From Streptomyces shenzhenensis (lineage in GTDB: Bacteria; Actinomycetota; Actinomycetes; Streptomycetales; Streptomycetaceae): 64,000 nucleotides of DNA. Shown here piece by piece: positions 1 to 8,291 of the stretch; the stretch's first letter is position 1, and each line of letters opens with the position of its first letter. The stretch spans positions 1 to 64,000 of the forward strand of contig NZ_JAJONF010000041.1 of the NCBI RefSeq assembly GCF_021462265.1. The letters are read 5' to 3'. The translations under genes and the position numbers were made by a program. Under the pieces are notes generated by a model that did not search any database, was not told the DNA's origin, and saw only the letters and a list, made by a program, of their open reading frames with translations.

Positions 1-1078
1 CAAGGACGCCCAGCGCTACGCCGAGTCGGCGCAGCAGGCGGCCGACGAAGCCGAGCGCAAGCAGGCCAACCAGACGGTCTCCAGCGGCTCGGGAACCGGT
101 ATCGACGGTGTCTTCTACGTCGTCGAGAAGGTGACCGAGGCGGCCCCGGGCAAGCAGCTCAACGAGTGTCAGTACGTACCCCAGGGCTGCACGGTGACGT
201 ACGAACTGCACCTCAACGTCACGGCCAGCTACTACTACTGTGCCAACCCCGACGTCCCCGCCACAGAGGCCGGCTGCCCGAAGGACGACTGGATCTTCCT
301 CAAGACGGTGACTCTCAAGGACCAGGAGAACGAATGGACGCACCACTTCAGCTTCGGTGACATCACCCGCATCGGCTGGCAGAACCTCTTCGGGGAGAAG
401 GCCGGCGCGGTCCTGTACGAGATCGTGCTGGGCGACGTCGCCAGGTGCTACCACGGTGACGGGACCAGCTGTGCCTGGGCCGCCGCGCTGGCCGTCCCGC
501 CGTCGATGGCCGAGAAGCTCGCCGAGGGCGTCAAGCTCGCCGCCCGGGTCGAGGAGGCTATCAAGACCGGGGAGAAGGCCGCGGAGGTCCTCGCGGACCT
601 GAAGAAGATCTACGGTGAATCCGGCGCCGCCCAGGCGCTCGCCGAACCCGCCAGCGAGGCGGGACTCGCGCTGCGGATCGCCAGGGGCGTGGCGGAACGG
701 GCCAAGATCGCCCGTGGCGCCCTCGATCCGAAGCTTCTGGCCCGGCTCGACCAGGCCGGGGTGAAGTTCAACAAGGCGGACACGATCTGGGTGATCGAGT
801 ACGCCAAGCCCGGTGTGAACCTCGCCTGGCTTGAGAAGGGGAACGTCCACGCGGGTCTGACTCACATCATCTTCCGGCACGCCGGAGAGTTCGCGGCCGC
901 GGGCGTCCGGATCGAGGACATCCCGGCTCTGGTGAGCAAGGCACTGAGCGAAGGCACGAGGGTCGGAACGCAGGGGGCCGGCCGACCGATCTTCGAGGTC
1001 GTCTTCAACGGCAAGACCCAGCGGGTGGCCGTTAGCGTGGGCGACAACGGATACGTGATCGGAGCGAACATCGCATGA
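1..1078 (+). CDS. C-terminal part of a large polymorphic toxin, putative BECR-type RNase tip (partial)
   Basis: The frame is open from the left edge, so the start lies outside the window. The visible part begins with an Ala/Glu/Gln-rich helical stretch, then a Cys-containing beta-like segment (NECQYVPQGC), a helical linker of about 100 residues, and a C-terminal module of about 110 residues. That module has IWVIEYAKPG, WLEKGNVHAGLTHIIFRH and a terminal NGYVIGANI. The GL-HI-RH and NGY-GAN pattern resembles small RNase toxin tips of the Barnase-EndoU-ColicinE5/D-RelE fold; this is an inference from motifs. The stop overlaps the next gene by four bases (ATGA), as expected for a toxin and its immunity partner. 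Confidence 0.6.
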   Translation, partial: KDAQRYAESAQQAADEAERKQANQTVSSGSGTGIDGVFYVVEKVTEAAPGKQLNECQYVPQGCTVTYELHLNVTASYYYCANPDVPATEAGCPKDDWIFLKTVTLKDQENEWTHHFSFGDITRIGWQNLFGEKAGAVLYEIVLGDVARCYHGDGTSCAWAAALAVPPSMAEKLAEGVKLAARVEEAIKTGEKAAEVLADLKKIYGESGAAQALAEPASEAGLALRIARGVAERAKIARGALDPKLLARLDQAGVKFNKADTIWVIEYAKPGVNLAWLEKGNVHAGLTHIIFRHAGEFAAAGVRIEDIPALVSKALSEGTRVGTQGAGRPIFEVVFNGKTQRVAVSVGDNGYVIGANIA

Positions 1079-1818
1079 CGTCTGACGAACCACGGAGCCT
1101 GCTGGTGCAGGCGCGGGGCGAGCCGTCTCCGCTGTACGGGCCCGAGGACCCGGCGGACCACGACGACCTCGGCGCCTACACCCGCCCGATCCCGCTGGAC
1201 GACGACCGGCTGGCACTCCCGGCGGACCTGGCCGCGGACCTGCGCTCCTGGTCGCTGTCCCGTCCGCCGGCGGGCTTCGGCTCCCGTCCCGACCTGCGCA
1301 AGCACGTCGAGCGGGGGCTGGAGACCGCCCAGCGCCTGGCCAGGCGGCTCGGACCGGCGTGGTCGGTGCGCTACTGGGACGAGCGGCACCGGACGGCGAA
1401 GTGGCTGTGCTGGGGCTGCGACCGCCTGCACTGGGAACGCGACGAGCACGGCACCGAGCCGCATCCCCTCGACCTCACCGTCGAGGGCGAGTACCAGTAC
1501 GGTCCGCTGCGTGCCGACGGCTTCGGGGACTTCTTCCCCGACGACCCCGCCGCCGGACTCGCCCTGTCGGACGGCCTTGTCGCCGACCTGTACACCTGGG
1601 CGAAGGCCATCGACACCACCCTGAACCTGTATCTAAGGGACCGGGACGAGGCCAAGTACGAGGACGAGTGGCAGCGGCTGTTCCAGGAGGGCGCGGAACT
1701 GACGAAACGGGTCGCCCATGAGTCCGGCCCCGCCCGGCGAGTGACCTACAAGGGCGTGGCACACGGCGGCCTGAGCACCCTGACGTCGGTCACCTGGCAG
1801 GGGGAGCGGCAGCTCTAG
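1075..1818 (+). CDS. Candidate immunity protein for the upstream toxin
   Basis: The 247-residue protein is soluble and acidic, with many Asp, Glu and Trp and no signal peptide or membrane segment. I do not recognise the family. Its ATG overlaps the toxin stop by four bases, so translation is probably coupled, and a strong terminator follows, closing a two-gene unit. A CWGCDR motif near residue 115 is notable. The immunity role rests on position alone; a stand-alone cytoplasmic protein of another function cannot be excluded. Confidence 0.5.
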   Translation: MTSDEPRSLLVQARGEPSPLYGPEDPADHDDLGAYTRPIPLDDDRLALPADLAADLRSWSLSRPPAGFGSRPDLRKHVERGLETAQRLARRLGPAWSVRYWDERHRTAKWLCWGCDRLHWERDEHGTEPHPLDLTVEGEYQYGPLRADGFGDFFPDDPAAGLALSDGLVADLYTWAKAIDTTLNLYLRDRDEAKYEDEWQRLFQEGAELTKRVAHESGPARRVTYKGVAHGGLSTLTSVTWQGERQL

Positions 1819-1841
1819 CCGGTGGATCCGGTTCCGCACGG

Positions 1842-1883
1842 ACGGCGTTCCGTTCCGGGGTGACTCCCGGAACGGAACGCCGT
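1842..1883. terminator. Bidirectional terminator hairpin
   Basis: A perfect 18-bp stem (1842-1859 with 1866-1883) closes a 6-base loop. It lies between the end of the toxin/immunity unit on plus and the end of the lacI-type gene on minus, so it can serve both transcripts. Confidence 0.8.
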
Positions 1884-1896
1884 TTCGTGTGTGCCG

Positions 1897-2910
1897 TCAC
1901 CGTGCCTCGCGCGGCGCCGTGCTCGCGCGTTCCGTCAGCCGGGGAGCGAGCAGTGTCGCCTCGGGTACGTCCGGGTCGCCGTCGAGCTTGCGCATCAGTA
2001 ACTCCGCCGCCCGTTCGCCGAGTTCGGCGGTCGGCAGCGCCACGGAGGTCACCGGGACGCGCAGCCCCGCCGCCAGTTCGTCCGGGCAGATCGCGGTGAC
2101 CGACAGGTCGACGGGGACGCGGAGGCCGAGCTGCTCGAAGGCGTCGATCAGGGGCTCCAGAACCGCCTCGTTGTGGACGACGACGCCCGTCAGCGCCGGT
2201 TGATCGCGCAGGAGTTGCTCGGCGATCCGGCGTGCCCCGGCCGGCGTCGCCTCGCAGGGGTGGACGGAGGACGCCATGCCGTTGCGGTCGGCGGCGGCCG
2301 TGAAGCCCTGGACGACGCGCTGGGCGAACGCGGTCTCCCGGACGTACACCTCGGGCGGTGAGCCGACCAGTGCGACCACCCGGTGCCCCAGCCCCGCCAG
2401 CCGCTGCACGCACAGCTCACCGGCGGCCTTGAAATCCAGGTCGACGCAGGTCAGGCCCTCGGCGGCGGCCGGGAAGCCGATCAGTACCGACGGCCGCTCC
2501 AGCGCGCGCAGCAGCGGCAGCCGGGGGTCGTGGAGCTGGACGTCCATCACGATCAGGGCGTCGACGAGTGCCGTGTCGGCGACCCGGCGCAGGCCCTCCT
2601 CACCCTCCTCCTGGGTCAGCAGCAGCACGTCGTGGTCGTACCGGCGGGCCGTCGTCACCACCGACACCGCGAACTGCATCACCACCGGGACATGGATGCC
2701 GCTGCGCAGCGGGACGACCAGGGCGAGGACGTTGGAGCGGCTGCTGGCGAGGGCGCGGGCGCCGGCGTGCGGGCGGTAGCCCAGCTCGCGGATGGACGCC
2801 TCGATCCGGCGCCGGGTCTCCTCCGAGATCGGGCGCTTGCCGCTGAGCGCGTAGGACACCGTGCTGGGGGAGACCCCGGCGTGCCGGGCCACATCGGTGA
2901 TCTTCACCAT
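1897..2910 (-). CDS. LacI-family transcriptional regulator of the oligosaccharide operon
   Basis: The 337-residue protein starts with MVKITDVARHAGVSPSTVSY, the classic LacI helix-turn-helix plus hinge, followed by a periplasmic-binding-protein-like sensor domain to the C terminus. I chose the ATG at 2910 because the helix-turn-helix begins there and because it overlaps the stop of the upstream glycosidase as TGATG. It is the last gene of the SBP-permease-permease-glycosidase operon, so it is probably autoregulated through the palindromes upstream of the binding-protein gene. The inducer is likely a xyloside or an oligosaccharide taken up by the system. Confidence 0.9.
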   Translation of the reverse strand: MVKITDVARHAGVSPSTVSYALSGKRPISEETRRRIEASIRELGYRPHAGARALASSRSNVLALVVPLRSGIHVPVVMQFAVSVVTTARRYDHDVLLLTQEEGEEGLRRVADTALVDALIVMDVQLHDPRLPLLRALERPSVLIGFPAAAEGLTCVDLDFKAAGELCVQRLAGLGHRVVALVGSPPEVYVRETAFAQRVVQGFTAAADRNGMASSVHPCEATPAGARRIAEQLLRDQPALTGVVVHNEAVLEPLIDAFEQLGLRVPVDLSVTAICPDELAAGLRVPVTSVALPTAELGERAAELLMRKLDGDPDVPEATLLAPRLTERASTAPREAR

Positions 2911-5162
2911 CAGTCCAGCTCCAGGGAGAGGAACCCGGTGCCGGCCTGGGCGCGGGCGGTCCGCTGACCGGCCGCCAGGGTCCACGCCGCCGCCGGGTCG
3001 CTGCACGAGGCGCGCAGGGTGTCCCCTTCGCGTACGACGGTGAAGGTGACGTCGCCCACCGGGACCGTCACCCGGGCGCCGCGGCCCAGGCCGAAGACGC
3101 GGAGCGTCACCCCGTCGGCGTGGTCGTAGTCGGGGCGGTCCGTGACCGAGCCGACCGGGATCACGGACCCGGGCCGGACCAGGAGCGGGACGCTCAGGAA
3201 GCCGTGGTGCTCGCGGATCCAGCGGGGACCGGTGACCGTCTCGCCGGTCAGGAAGTGGGTCCAGGTACCGGCGGGGCAGTAATATGTCACATTCCCCTCA
3301 TCCGAGAACACCGGCGCCACCAGCAGATCCGCCCCCAGCATGTACTGCCGCTCCAGATGAGCGCACCCCGGATCGTCCGGGAACTCCAGCACCATCGCCC
3401 GCATCATCGGCACCCCCTGGGCCGAGGCGGTGCGCGCGGCCTCGTACAGGTACGGCATCAGGCTCAGCTTCAGCCGGGTGAAGTGCCGCAGCACGTCCAC
3501 CGACTCCTCGTCGAACAGCCACGGCACCCGGTACGACGACGACCCGTGCAGCCTGCTGTGCGACGACAGCAGTCCGAAGGCCAGCCACCGTTTGAACAGC
3601 GCCGGGGTCGGAGTGCCCTCGAAGCCGCCGATGTCGTGGCTCCAGTAGCCGAAGCCGGACAGGCCGAGCGAGAGCCCGCCGCGCAGCGACTCGGCCATCG
3701 ACTCGTAGGTCGCCTCGCAGTCCCCGCCCCAGTGCACGGGGAACTTCTGGCTCCCGGTCGTCGCCGACCGCGCGAACACGACCGCCTCGCCCTCTCCCCG
3801 GTGCTTGCGCAGCACCTCGAAGACGGTCCGGTTGTAGAGGTAGGTGTAGTAGTTGTGCATTCGCTCGGGGTCCGAGCCGTCGGACCAGGCCACGTCCACC
3901 GGGACGCGTTCCCCGAAGTCGGTCTTGAAGCAGTCGACGCCCTGGTCGAGCAGCGCCCCCAGCTTGCCCGCGTACCAGTCGCGGGCCGCCGGGGACGTGA
4001 AGTCCACCAGCGCCATCCCCGGCTGCCACAGATCCCACTGCCACACGCTCCCGTCCGGTCGCCGCAGCAGGTGCCCCAGCTCCTTCCCCTCGGCGAACAG
4101 CGGCGACCGCTGCGCGATGTACGGGTTGATCCACACGCTCACCCGCAGCCCGCGCTCGTGCAGCCGCCCCAGCATCCCCTCGGGGTCGGGGAAGACCCGC
4201 GGATCCCAGCGGAAGTCGCACCAGTTGAACTCCCGCATCCAGAAGCAGTCGAAGTGGAAGACGGAGAGCGGCAGTTCGCGCTGCCGCATGCCCTCGATGA
4301 AGGACGTGACGGTCTTCTCGTCGTACGACGTCGTGAAGGACGTGGACAGCCAGAGCCCGAAGGACCAGGCGGGCGGGAGCGCCGGGCGGCCGGTCAGGGC
4401 GGTGTACTTGCGCAGGATGTCCTTCGGGGTCGGACCGTGGATGACGTAGTACGTCAGCTGCTGTGACTCGACGCTGAACTGGACCCTGGACACCGATTCC
4501 GAGCCGACCTCGAACGACACCTTCCCGGGGTGGTCGACGAAGACCCCGTAGCCCGCGTCCGTGAGATAGAAGGGGGCGTTCTTGTAGGCCTGTTCGGTGG
4601 CGGTGCCGCCGTCGGCGTTCCAGATGTCGACGACCTGGCCGTTCTTGACCAGCGGGCCGAAGCGTTCGCCGAGGCCGTAGACCGAGGTGCCGACGCCCAG
4701 ACCCAGCTGTTCCCGCAGGTAGTGGGCGCCGGTGGCGGTGTCCCGCATGATGCCCATGCCCTTGGGGCCGCTGGAGGTCAGGGTGCGGCCGCCGGCGAGG
4801 AAGTCGAGCCGCCAGGGCGCGGTCCGGCTCAGCCGCAGGCTCAGCGAGCCGGAGGTCAGGGTCGCGTACTCGTCGTCGTACGCCACCTGGGACGCGACGT
4901 CGGCCCGGTGCAGCTCGAACTGGGGTCCGCGGGGCTGCTCGCCCTCGAAGTGGGTGAAGGTGACGCCGATGACGTCGGGCATCGGCGTGTGCGCGCTGAT
5001 CGTCACGACCGGTCCCTTCAGCAGGTCGCCGCGGTGGCGGATGGGCTGGGTCGGCGCGTGGATCTCCAGGGCGCCGTCCGTGGCCGTGACGTCGAGGACT
5101 TCGACCGGGTGGGCCGCGGTGACGCCCTCGCGCAGCAGCCAGTAGCCGTCGGTGAACTTCAC
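2910..5162 (-). CDS. GH31 alpha-xylosidase (YicI/XylS type)
   Basis: The 750-residue enzyme hydrolyses terminal alpha-xylosyl (or alpha-glucosyl) residues. The family nucleophile is visible as D415 in KTDFGE, and the acid/base is D481 in HWGGDC; both positions and the overall length are close to E. coli YicI. I chose a GTG start at 5162 because it has a GGAGG box a few bases upstream; the open frame extends further only as the shadow of the permease gene. There is no signal peptide, so it acts in the cytoplasm on imported oligosaccharides such as isoprimeverose-type fragments. It sits between the permeases and the LacI gene. Confidence 0.9.
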   Translation of the reverse strand: MKFTDGYWLLREGVTAAHPVEVLDVTATDGALEIHAPTQPIRHRGDLLKGPVVTISAHTPMPDVIGVTFTHFEGEQPRGPQFELHRADVASQVAYDDEYATLTSGSLSLRLSRTAPWRLDFLAGGRTLTSSGPKGMGIMRDTATGAHYLREQLGLGVGTSVYGLGERFGPLVKNGQVVDIWNADGGTATEQAYKNAPFYLTDAGYGVFVDHPGKVSFEVGSESVSRVQFSVESQQLTYYVIHGPTPKDILRKYTALTGRPALPPAWSFGLWLSTSFTTSYDEKTVTSFIEGMRQRELPLSVFHFDCFWMREFNWCDFRWDPRVFPDPEGMLGRLHERGLRVSVWINPYIAQRSPLFAEGKELGHLLRRPDGSVWQWDLWQPGMALVDFTSPAARDWYAGKLGALLDQGVDCFKTDFGERVPVDVAWSDGSDPERMHNYYTYLYNRTVFEVLRKHRGEGEAVVFARSATTGSQKFPVHWGGDCEATYESMAESLRGGLSLGLSGFGYWSHDIGGFEGTPTPALFKRWLAFGLLSSHSRLHGSSSYRVPWLFDEESVDVLRHFTRLKLSLMPYLYEAARTASAQGVPMMRAMVLEFPDDPGCAHLERQYMLGADLLVAPVFSDEGNVTYYCPAGTWTHFLTGETVTGPRWIREHHGFLSVPLLVRPGSVIPVGSVTDRPDYDHADGVTLRVFGLGRGARVTVPVGDVTFTVVREGDTLRASCSDPAAAWTLAAGQRTARAQAGTGFLSLELD

Positions 5163-5173
5163 GCACGTACCTC

Positions 5174-5995
5174 CTATTTGACCGCTCCCACGGCGATCCC
5201 CCGGGTGAGTGTCCGCTGGAAGACGAGGAAGAAGACGATGGCCGGGAGCACGCCGAGCAGGGCGGCCGCGTTGGTCATGGTGGCGTCCATCAGGCGCTGG
5301 CCCTGGAGGACGCCGAGGGCCACGGACACCGTCTGGTTGTCGTTGGAGATCAGCATGACCAGCGGCAGCAGGAACTCGTTCCAGGTCCAGATGAAGAAGA
5401 AGACCAGGAGCACGCCCAGCGTCGGGCGGCTGACGGGTACGACGATCCGGACCAGGATCTGCCACTTGTTCGCGCCGTCGATGCGGGCCGCCTCGATGAT
5501 CTCGCGCGGGAACTGGCCGAGGACGGCGGAGAGCAGGTACGTCCCGAACGCCGACTGGATCACCGTGAACACGATGATCACGCTGAGCCGGGTGTCGTAC
5601 AGGCCGGCCTCCTTGCTCAGGTAGTAGAGCGGGTAGACCAGTGCCTCCTGCGGCAGCAGGTTGGCGAGGACGAAGAAGGCGAGCACCCAGGTACGGCCGC
5701 GGATCCGGCCGATGCCGATGGCGTACGCGTTCAGGACGGAGAGGGCGGTGGCGAGCAGGGCGACCGAGCCGCTGATGAGGACCGAGTTGACCAGCTTCTG
5801 GCTGTAGTCGACGCGCTGCCAGAAGCCCTTGAGGCCGTCGAGGTAGAGGCCGTGGGGAAGGCTCAGCGGGCCGTTCTGGGAGTACTCCGCCGGGGACTTC
5901 ACCGCGTTGACCGCCACGATCAGGAACGGGACGACCATGAAGAGGGCGGCGAGGCCGAGGGCGACGAGGACCGGGTAGCGGCGCAGGGCGGTCAT
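5174..5995 (-). CDS. Carbohydrate ABC transporter permease (MalG-like)
   Basis: The 273-residue integral membrane protein has about six hydrophobic helices and the cytoplasmic EAA loop (EIIEAARIDGANKWQILVRIVVP) that docks the ATPase. Its ATG overlaps the stop of the upstream permease (ATGA at 5992-5995). No ATPase gene is encoded in the operon, which is usual in Streptomyces, where the shared MsiK ATPase energises many sugar importers. Confidence 0.9.
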   Translation of the reverse strand: MTALRRYPVLVALGLAALFMVVPFLIVAVNAVKSPAEYSQNGPLSLPHGLYLDGLKGFWQRVDYSQKLVNSVLISGSVALLATALSVLNAYAIGIGRIRGRTWVLAFFVLANLLPQEALVYPLYYLSKEAGLYDTRLSVIIVFTVIQSAFGTYLLSAVLGQFPREIIEAARIDGANKWQILVRIVVPVSRPTLGVLLVFFFIWTWNEFLLPLVMLISNDNQTVSVALGVLQGQRLMDATMTNAAALLGVLPAIVFFLVFQRTLTRGIAVGAVK

Positions 5996-6897
5996 GGCGT
6001 GTCCCCGTCCTCCGCGCGGCCTTGCAGCTTCAGGCCGAGCACGGCCAGGGCCAGGATGAGCACGGTGAGCACCGTGGAGATCGCCGAGCCGTAGCCGACC
6101 TGGGTCTTCTCGAAGAACGTGGTGAAGGAGAAGTAGGAGGGGACGTCGGTGGCGCCGCCCGGGCCGCCCTTGGTCAGGACGTACACCGCGCCGAAGACCT
6201 TGAGGGCGGCGATCGTGCACCAGGTCAGGACCACGTACACCTCGGGACGGATCTGCGGCAGCGTGACGTGCCAGAAGCGGCGCCACCAGCCGGCGCCGTC
6301 CAGTTCGGCCGCCTCGTACAGCTGCGGGTCGACGCGGCCGAGCCCGGCCATGAAGACCACCAGCGGGAAGCCGATCTGCACCCAGACCAGCACGCCCATC
6401 ACCGTGTAGAGGGCCAGGTCGGGGTCGCCGAGCCAGTCCTGCTGCCAGGAGCCCAGACCGACGGCCTTGAGCAGGGCGTTGAGGGAGCCGTTGTCGGGGG
6501 CGAGGATCCAGCTCCAGACGATGCCGGCGACCGCGACCGGCAGTACCTGGGGGAGGTAGAAACAGGCGCGGAGGACGGCCGCGATCCGGGTGCCGAAGTG
6601 CTTGCCGACGTAGTCGAACAGGGCCGCGGCCAGGACCAGTCCGAGGGCCGTGGGTATCGCGGCCATCGCGACGACCATGAAGAGGCTGTGCCGGAAGGAC
6701 GCCCAGAACTCCGAATCGTGCAGCAGCTCACGGTAGTTGGCGAGTCCGGACCAGTGCGGGCTGCCCACGCCCTGCCAGTCGGTGAAGCTCACGCCCGTGT
6801 TCATCAGGAACGGGACGATGACGACCGCCAGGAAGGCGAGGGCGCCGGGGAGGAGGAAGGGGGCGTACGAGTCCCGGGGGCGTACCGGCACGTTCAC
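5992..6897 (-). CDS. Carbohydrate ABC transporter permease (MalF-like)
   Basis: The 301-residue protein has six predicted membrane helices and an EAA loop (YEAAELDGAGWWRRFWHVTLP). I chose the GTG at 6897 because it overlaps the stop of the binding-protein gene (GTGA) and the preceding open frame is only a shadow. It pairs with the MalG-like permease downstream to form the translocation channel. Confidence 0.9.
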   Translation of the reverse strand: MNVPVRPRDSYAPFLLPGALAFLAVVIVPFLMNTGVSFTDWQGVGSPHWSGLANYRELLHDSEFWASFRHSLFMVVAMAAIPTALGLVLAAALFDYVGKHFGTRIAAVLRACFYLPQVLPVAVAGIVWSWILAPDNGSLNALLKAVGLGSWQQDWLGDPDLALYTVMGVLVWVQIGFPLVVFMAGLGRVDPQLYEAAELDGAGWWRRFWHVTLPQIRPEVYVVLTWCTIAALKVFGAVYVLTKGGPGGATDVPSYFSFTTFFEKTQVGYGSAISTVLTVLILALAVLGLKLQGRAEDGDTP

Positions 6898-8180
6898 TTC
6901 GAGCCCTTGTCGTACGCCGTCTGGAGGTTGCTCAGGTAGGCGTCGGGCTTCTCGCTGCCGGTGATCAGCTTCTGGGTCTCGGAGACGAGGGTGTCGTAGA
7001 AGCCGGCGACCGGCCAGTCGGGGTAGAAGGCGAGGCCGTCGCGCTTGCTGACCGTGTTGAAGTTGGCGATGAGTTCCTTGGACTTGGGGTCGGTGATGGC
7101 GCTCGCGTCCGCGGCGACCGGGACACCGCCCTTGTTGCCGAGCAGGTTCTGGATCTTCTTCGACATGGTGATGTCGATGAAGTCGTAGGCGAGGTCCTTG
7201 TTCTGGGAGTTCTTCGGTACGACCCAGAGGTTGCCGCCGGAGCCGAGGGTGAGGTCGGAGCCGGGCCACAGGAAGCTGCCCCAGCCGAACTTGGCCTCCG
7301 ACTGGAAGCGGCCGTACCACCAGCTGCCGGAGAACAGGATCGGTGACTTGCCCTGGATGAAGGAGACCCCGGCCTGCTCGGCGGTCGTACCGGAGGACGT
7401 CTTCGCGATGTACCCCTTCTTCACCCAGTCGGCGAAGGTGGTCGCCGCGTACGTCCAGGCCTGGTCATGGAAGTCGACCTTGCCCTTGTACAGCTCGTAG
7501 GCGTCGACCCACGGGCGGTCGGCCTTCGAGAGCGCCAGCTGGTAGAGGTACTGCTGGGCCATGTACTCGGAGCCGGAGTCGGCGAGCGGGGTGATCCCCT
7601 TCGCGACGAACGTGTCCATCGCCGCCGTCAGGTCGTCGAACGTCTTCGGCTCGGCGATCCCGTACTTCTTGAACAGGTCCTTGTTGTAATAGACCATCGT
7701 GTACTCGGCGTAGTTGGGCACCCCGTACCACTTGCCGGAGCCCATGACGCCGTCGGCGTCGTACTGGCTGGTGGTGCGCACGCCCGCGCTGAGCTTCTTG
7801 TCCCAGCCGCGCTTGGCCGCCTCGGCGGTCAGGTCGGTGAGCAGGCCCTGCTTGGAGAGCAGGCCCGCCGTCGCGTTGCCCTTGTTGTACTCCATGAGGT
7901 CGGGAGCGTCCGAGGAGTTCAGGACCATCTGCGCGGTCTTCTGGATCTGCTCGAAGCTCTTCTCCTCGTACTTCACCTTCACGCCGGGGTGGGTCGCCTC
8001 GAACTCCTTGATGGCCTCGTTCCAGGCGATGCCCATCGCGCTGGTCGGACCCTCGTAGTGCCACAGCCTGAGCGTCTTTCCGTCGGACGTGCTGCCGCCC
8101 GAGCCGCCGCAGGAGGTGAGGAGCAGCGATCCGGCGAGGATCGCCGCCGCGGTCGTGGTTCGCCCTCGTGTCGTCAACAT
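6894..8180 (-). CDS. Carbohydrate ABC transporter substrate-binding lipoprotein
   Basis: The 428-residue protein has a lipoprotein signal peptide with lipobox LLTSC (Cys24), followed by a Gly/Ser linker and a family-1 extracellular solute-binding fold. It is the first gene of the five-gene operon and lies directly downstream of two palindromic operators. Given the co-encoded alpha-xylosidase, the ligand is probably a xylose-decorated or alpha-linked oligosaccharide; this is an inference from context. Confidence 0.9.
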   Translation of the reverse strand: MLTTRGRTTTAAAILAGSLLLTSCGGSGGSTSDGKTLRLWHYEGPTSAMGIAWNEAIKEFEATHPGVKVKYEEKSFEQIQKTAQMVLNSSDAPDLMEYNKGNATAGLLSKQGLLTDLTAEAAKRGWDKKLSAGVRTTSQYDADGVMGSGKWYGVPNYAEYTMVYYNKDLFKKYGIAEPKTFDDLTAAMDTFVAKGITPLADSGSEYMAQQYLYQLALSKADRPWVDAYELYKGKVDFHDQAWTYAATTFADWVKKGYIAKTSSGTTAEQAGVSFIQGKSPILFSGSWWYGRFQSEAKFGWGSFLWPGSDLTLGSGGNLWVVPKNSQNKDLAYDFIDITMSKKIQNLLGNKGGVPVAADASAITDPKSKELIANFNTVSKRDGLAFYPDWPVAGFYDTLVSETQKLITGSEKPDAYLSNLQTAYDKGSK

Positions 8181-8222
8181 CCAATGCCTCCCAGGGAGTC
8201 GGATGGTTGGTGCTCGTTCCGC

Positions 8223-8263
8223 GTCGAATCGGTTCGATGTAAACCGTCGAAGCGCTTCGACGG
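8223..8263. promoter_or_regulatory. Two LacI-type operators upstream of the sugar operon
   Basis: Positions 8244-8263 form a perfect 20-bp palindrome, ccgtcgaagcgcttcgacgg, with the central CG typical of LacI-family sites. A second, imperfect palindrome with the same half-site (gtcgaatcggttcgat) lies at 8223-8238, with centres 23 bp apart. Both are within 90 bp upstream of the binding-protein start on the minus strand. The LacI protein at the end of the operon is the obvious ligand. Confidence 0.75.
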
Positions 8264-8291
8264 AGGACGGTAGGTGCGTGCTGTGAAGGCG

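Noticed and set aside
3120..4466. Long open frame on plus, antisense to the alpha-xylosidase
   Set aside because: Composition is Arg/Pro/His/Gln-rich with no recognisable motif; it is a by-product of high third-position GC in the real gene.
5163..5465. N-terminal extension of the GH31 protein by ~100 residues
   Set aside because: The extra residues lie over the permease gene and have shadow composition; a GTG with a good ribosome-binding site at 5162 starts exactly where family similarity begins.
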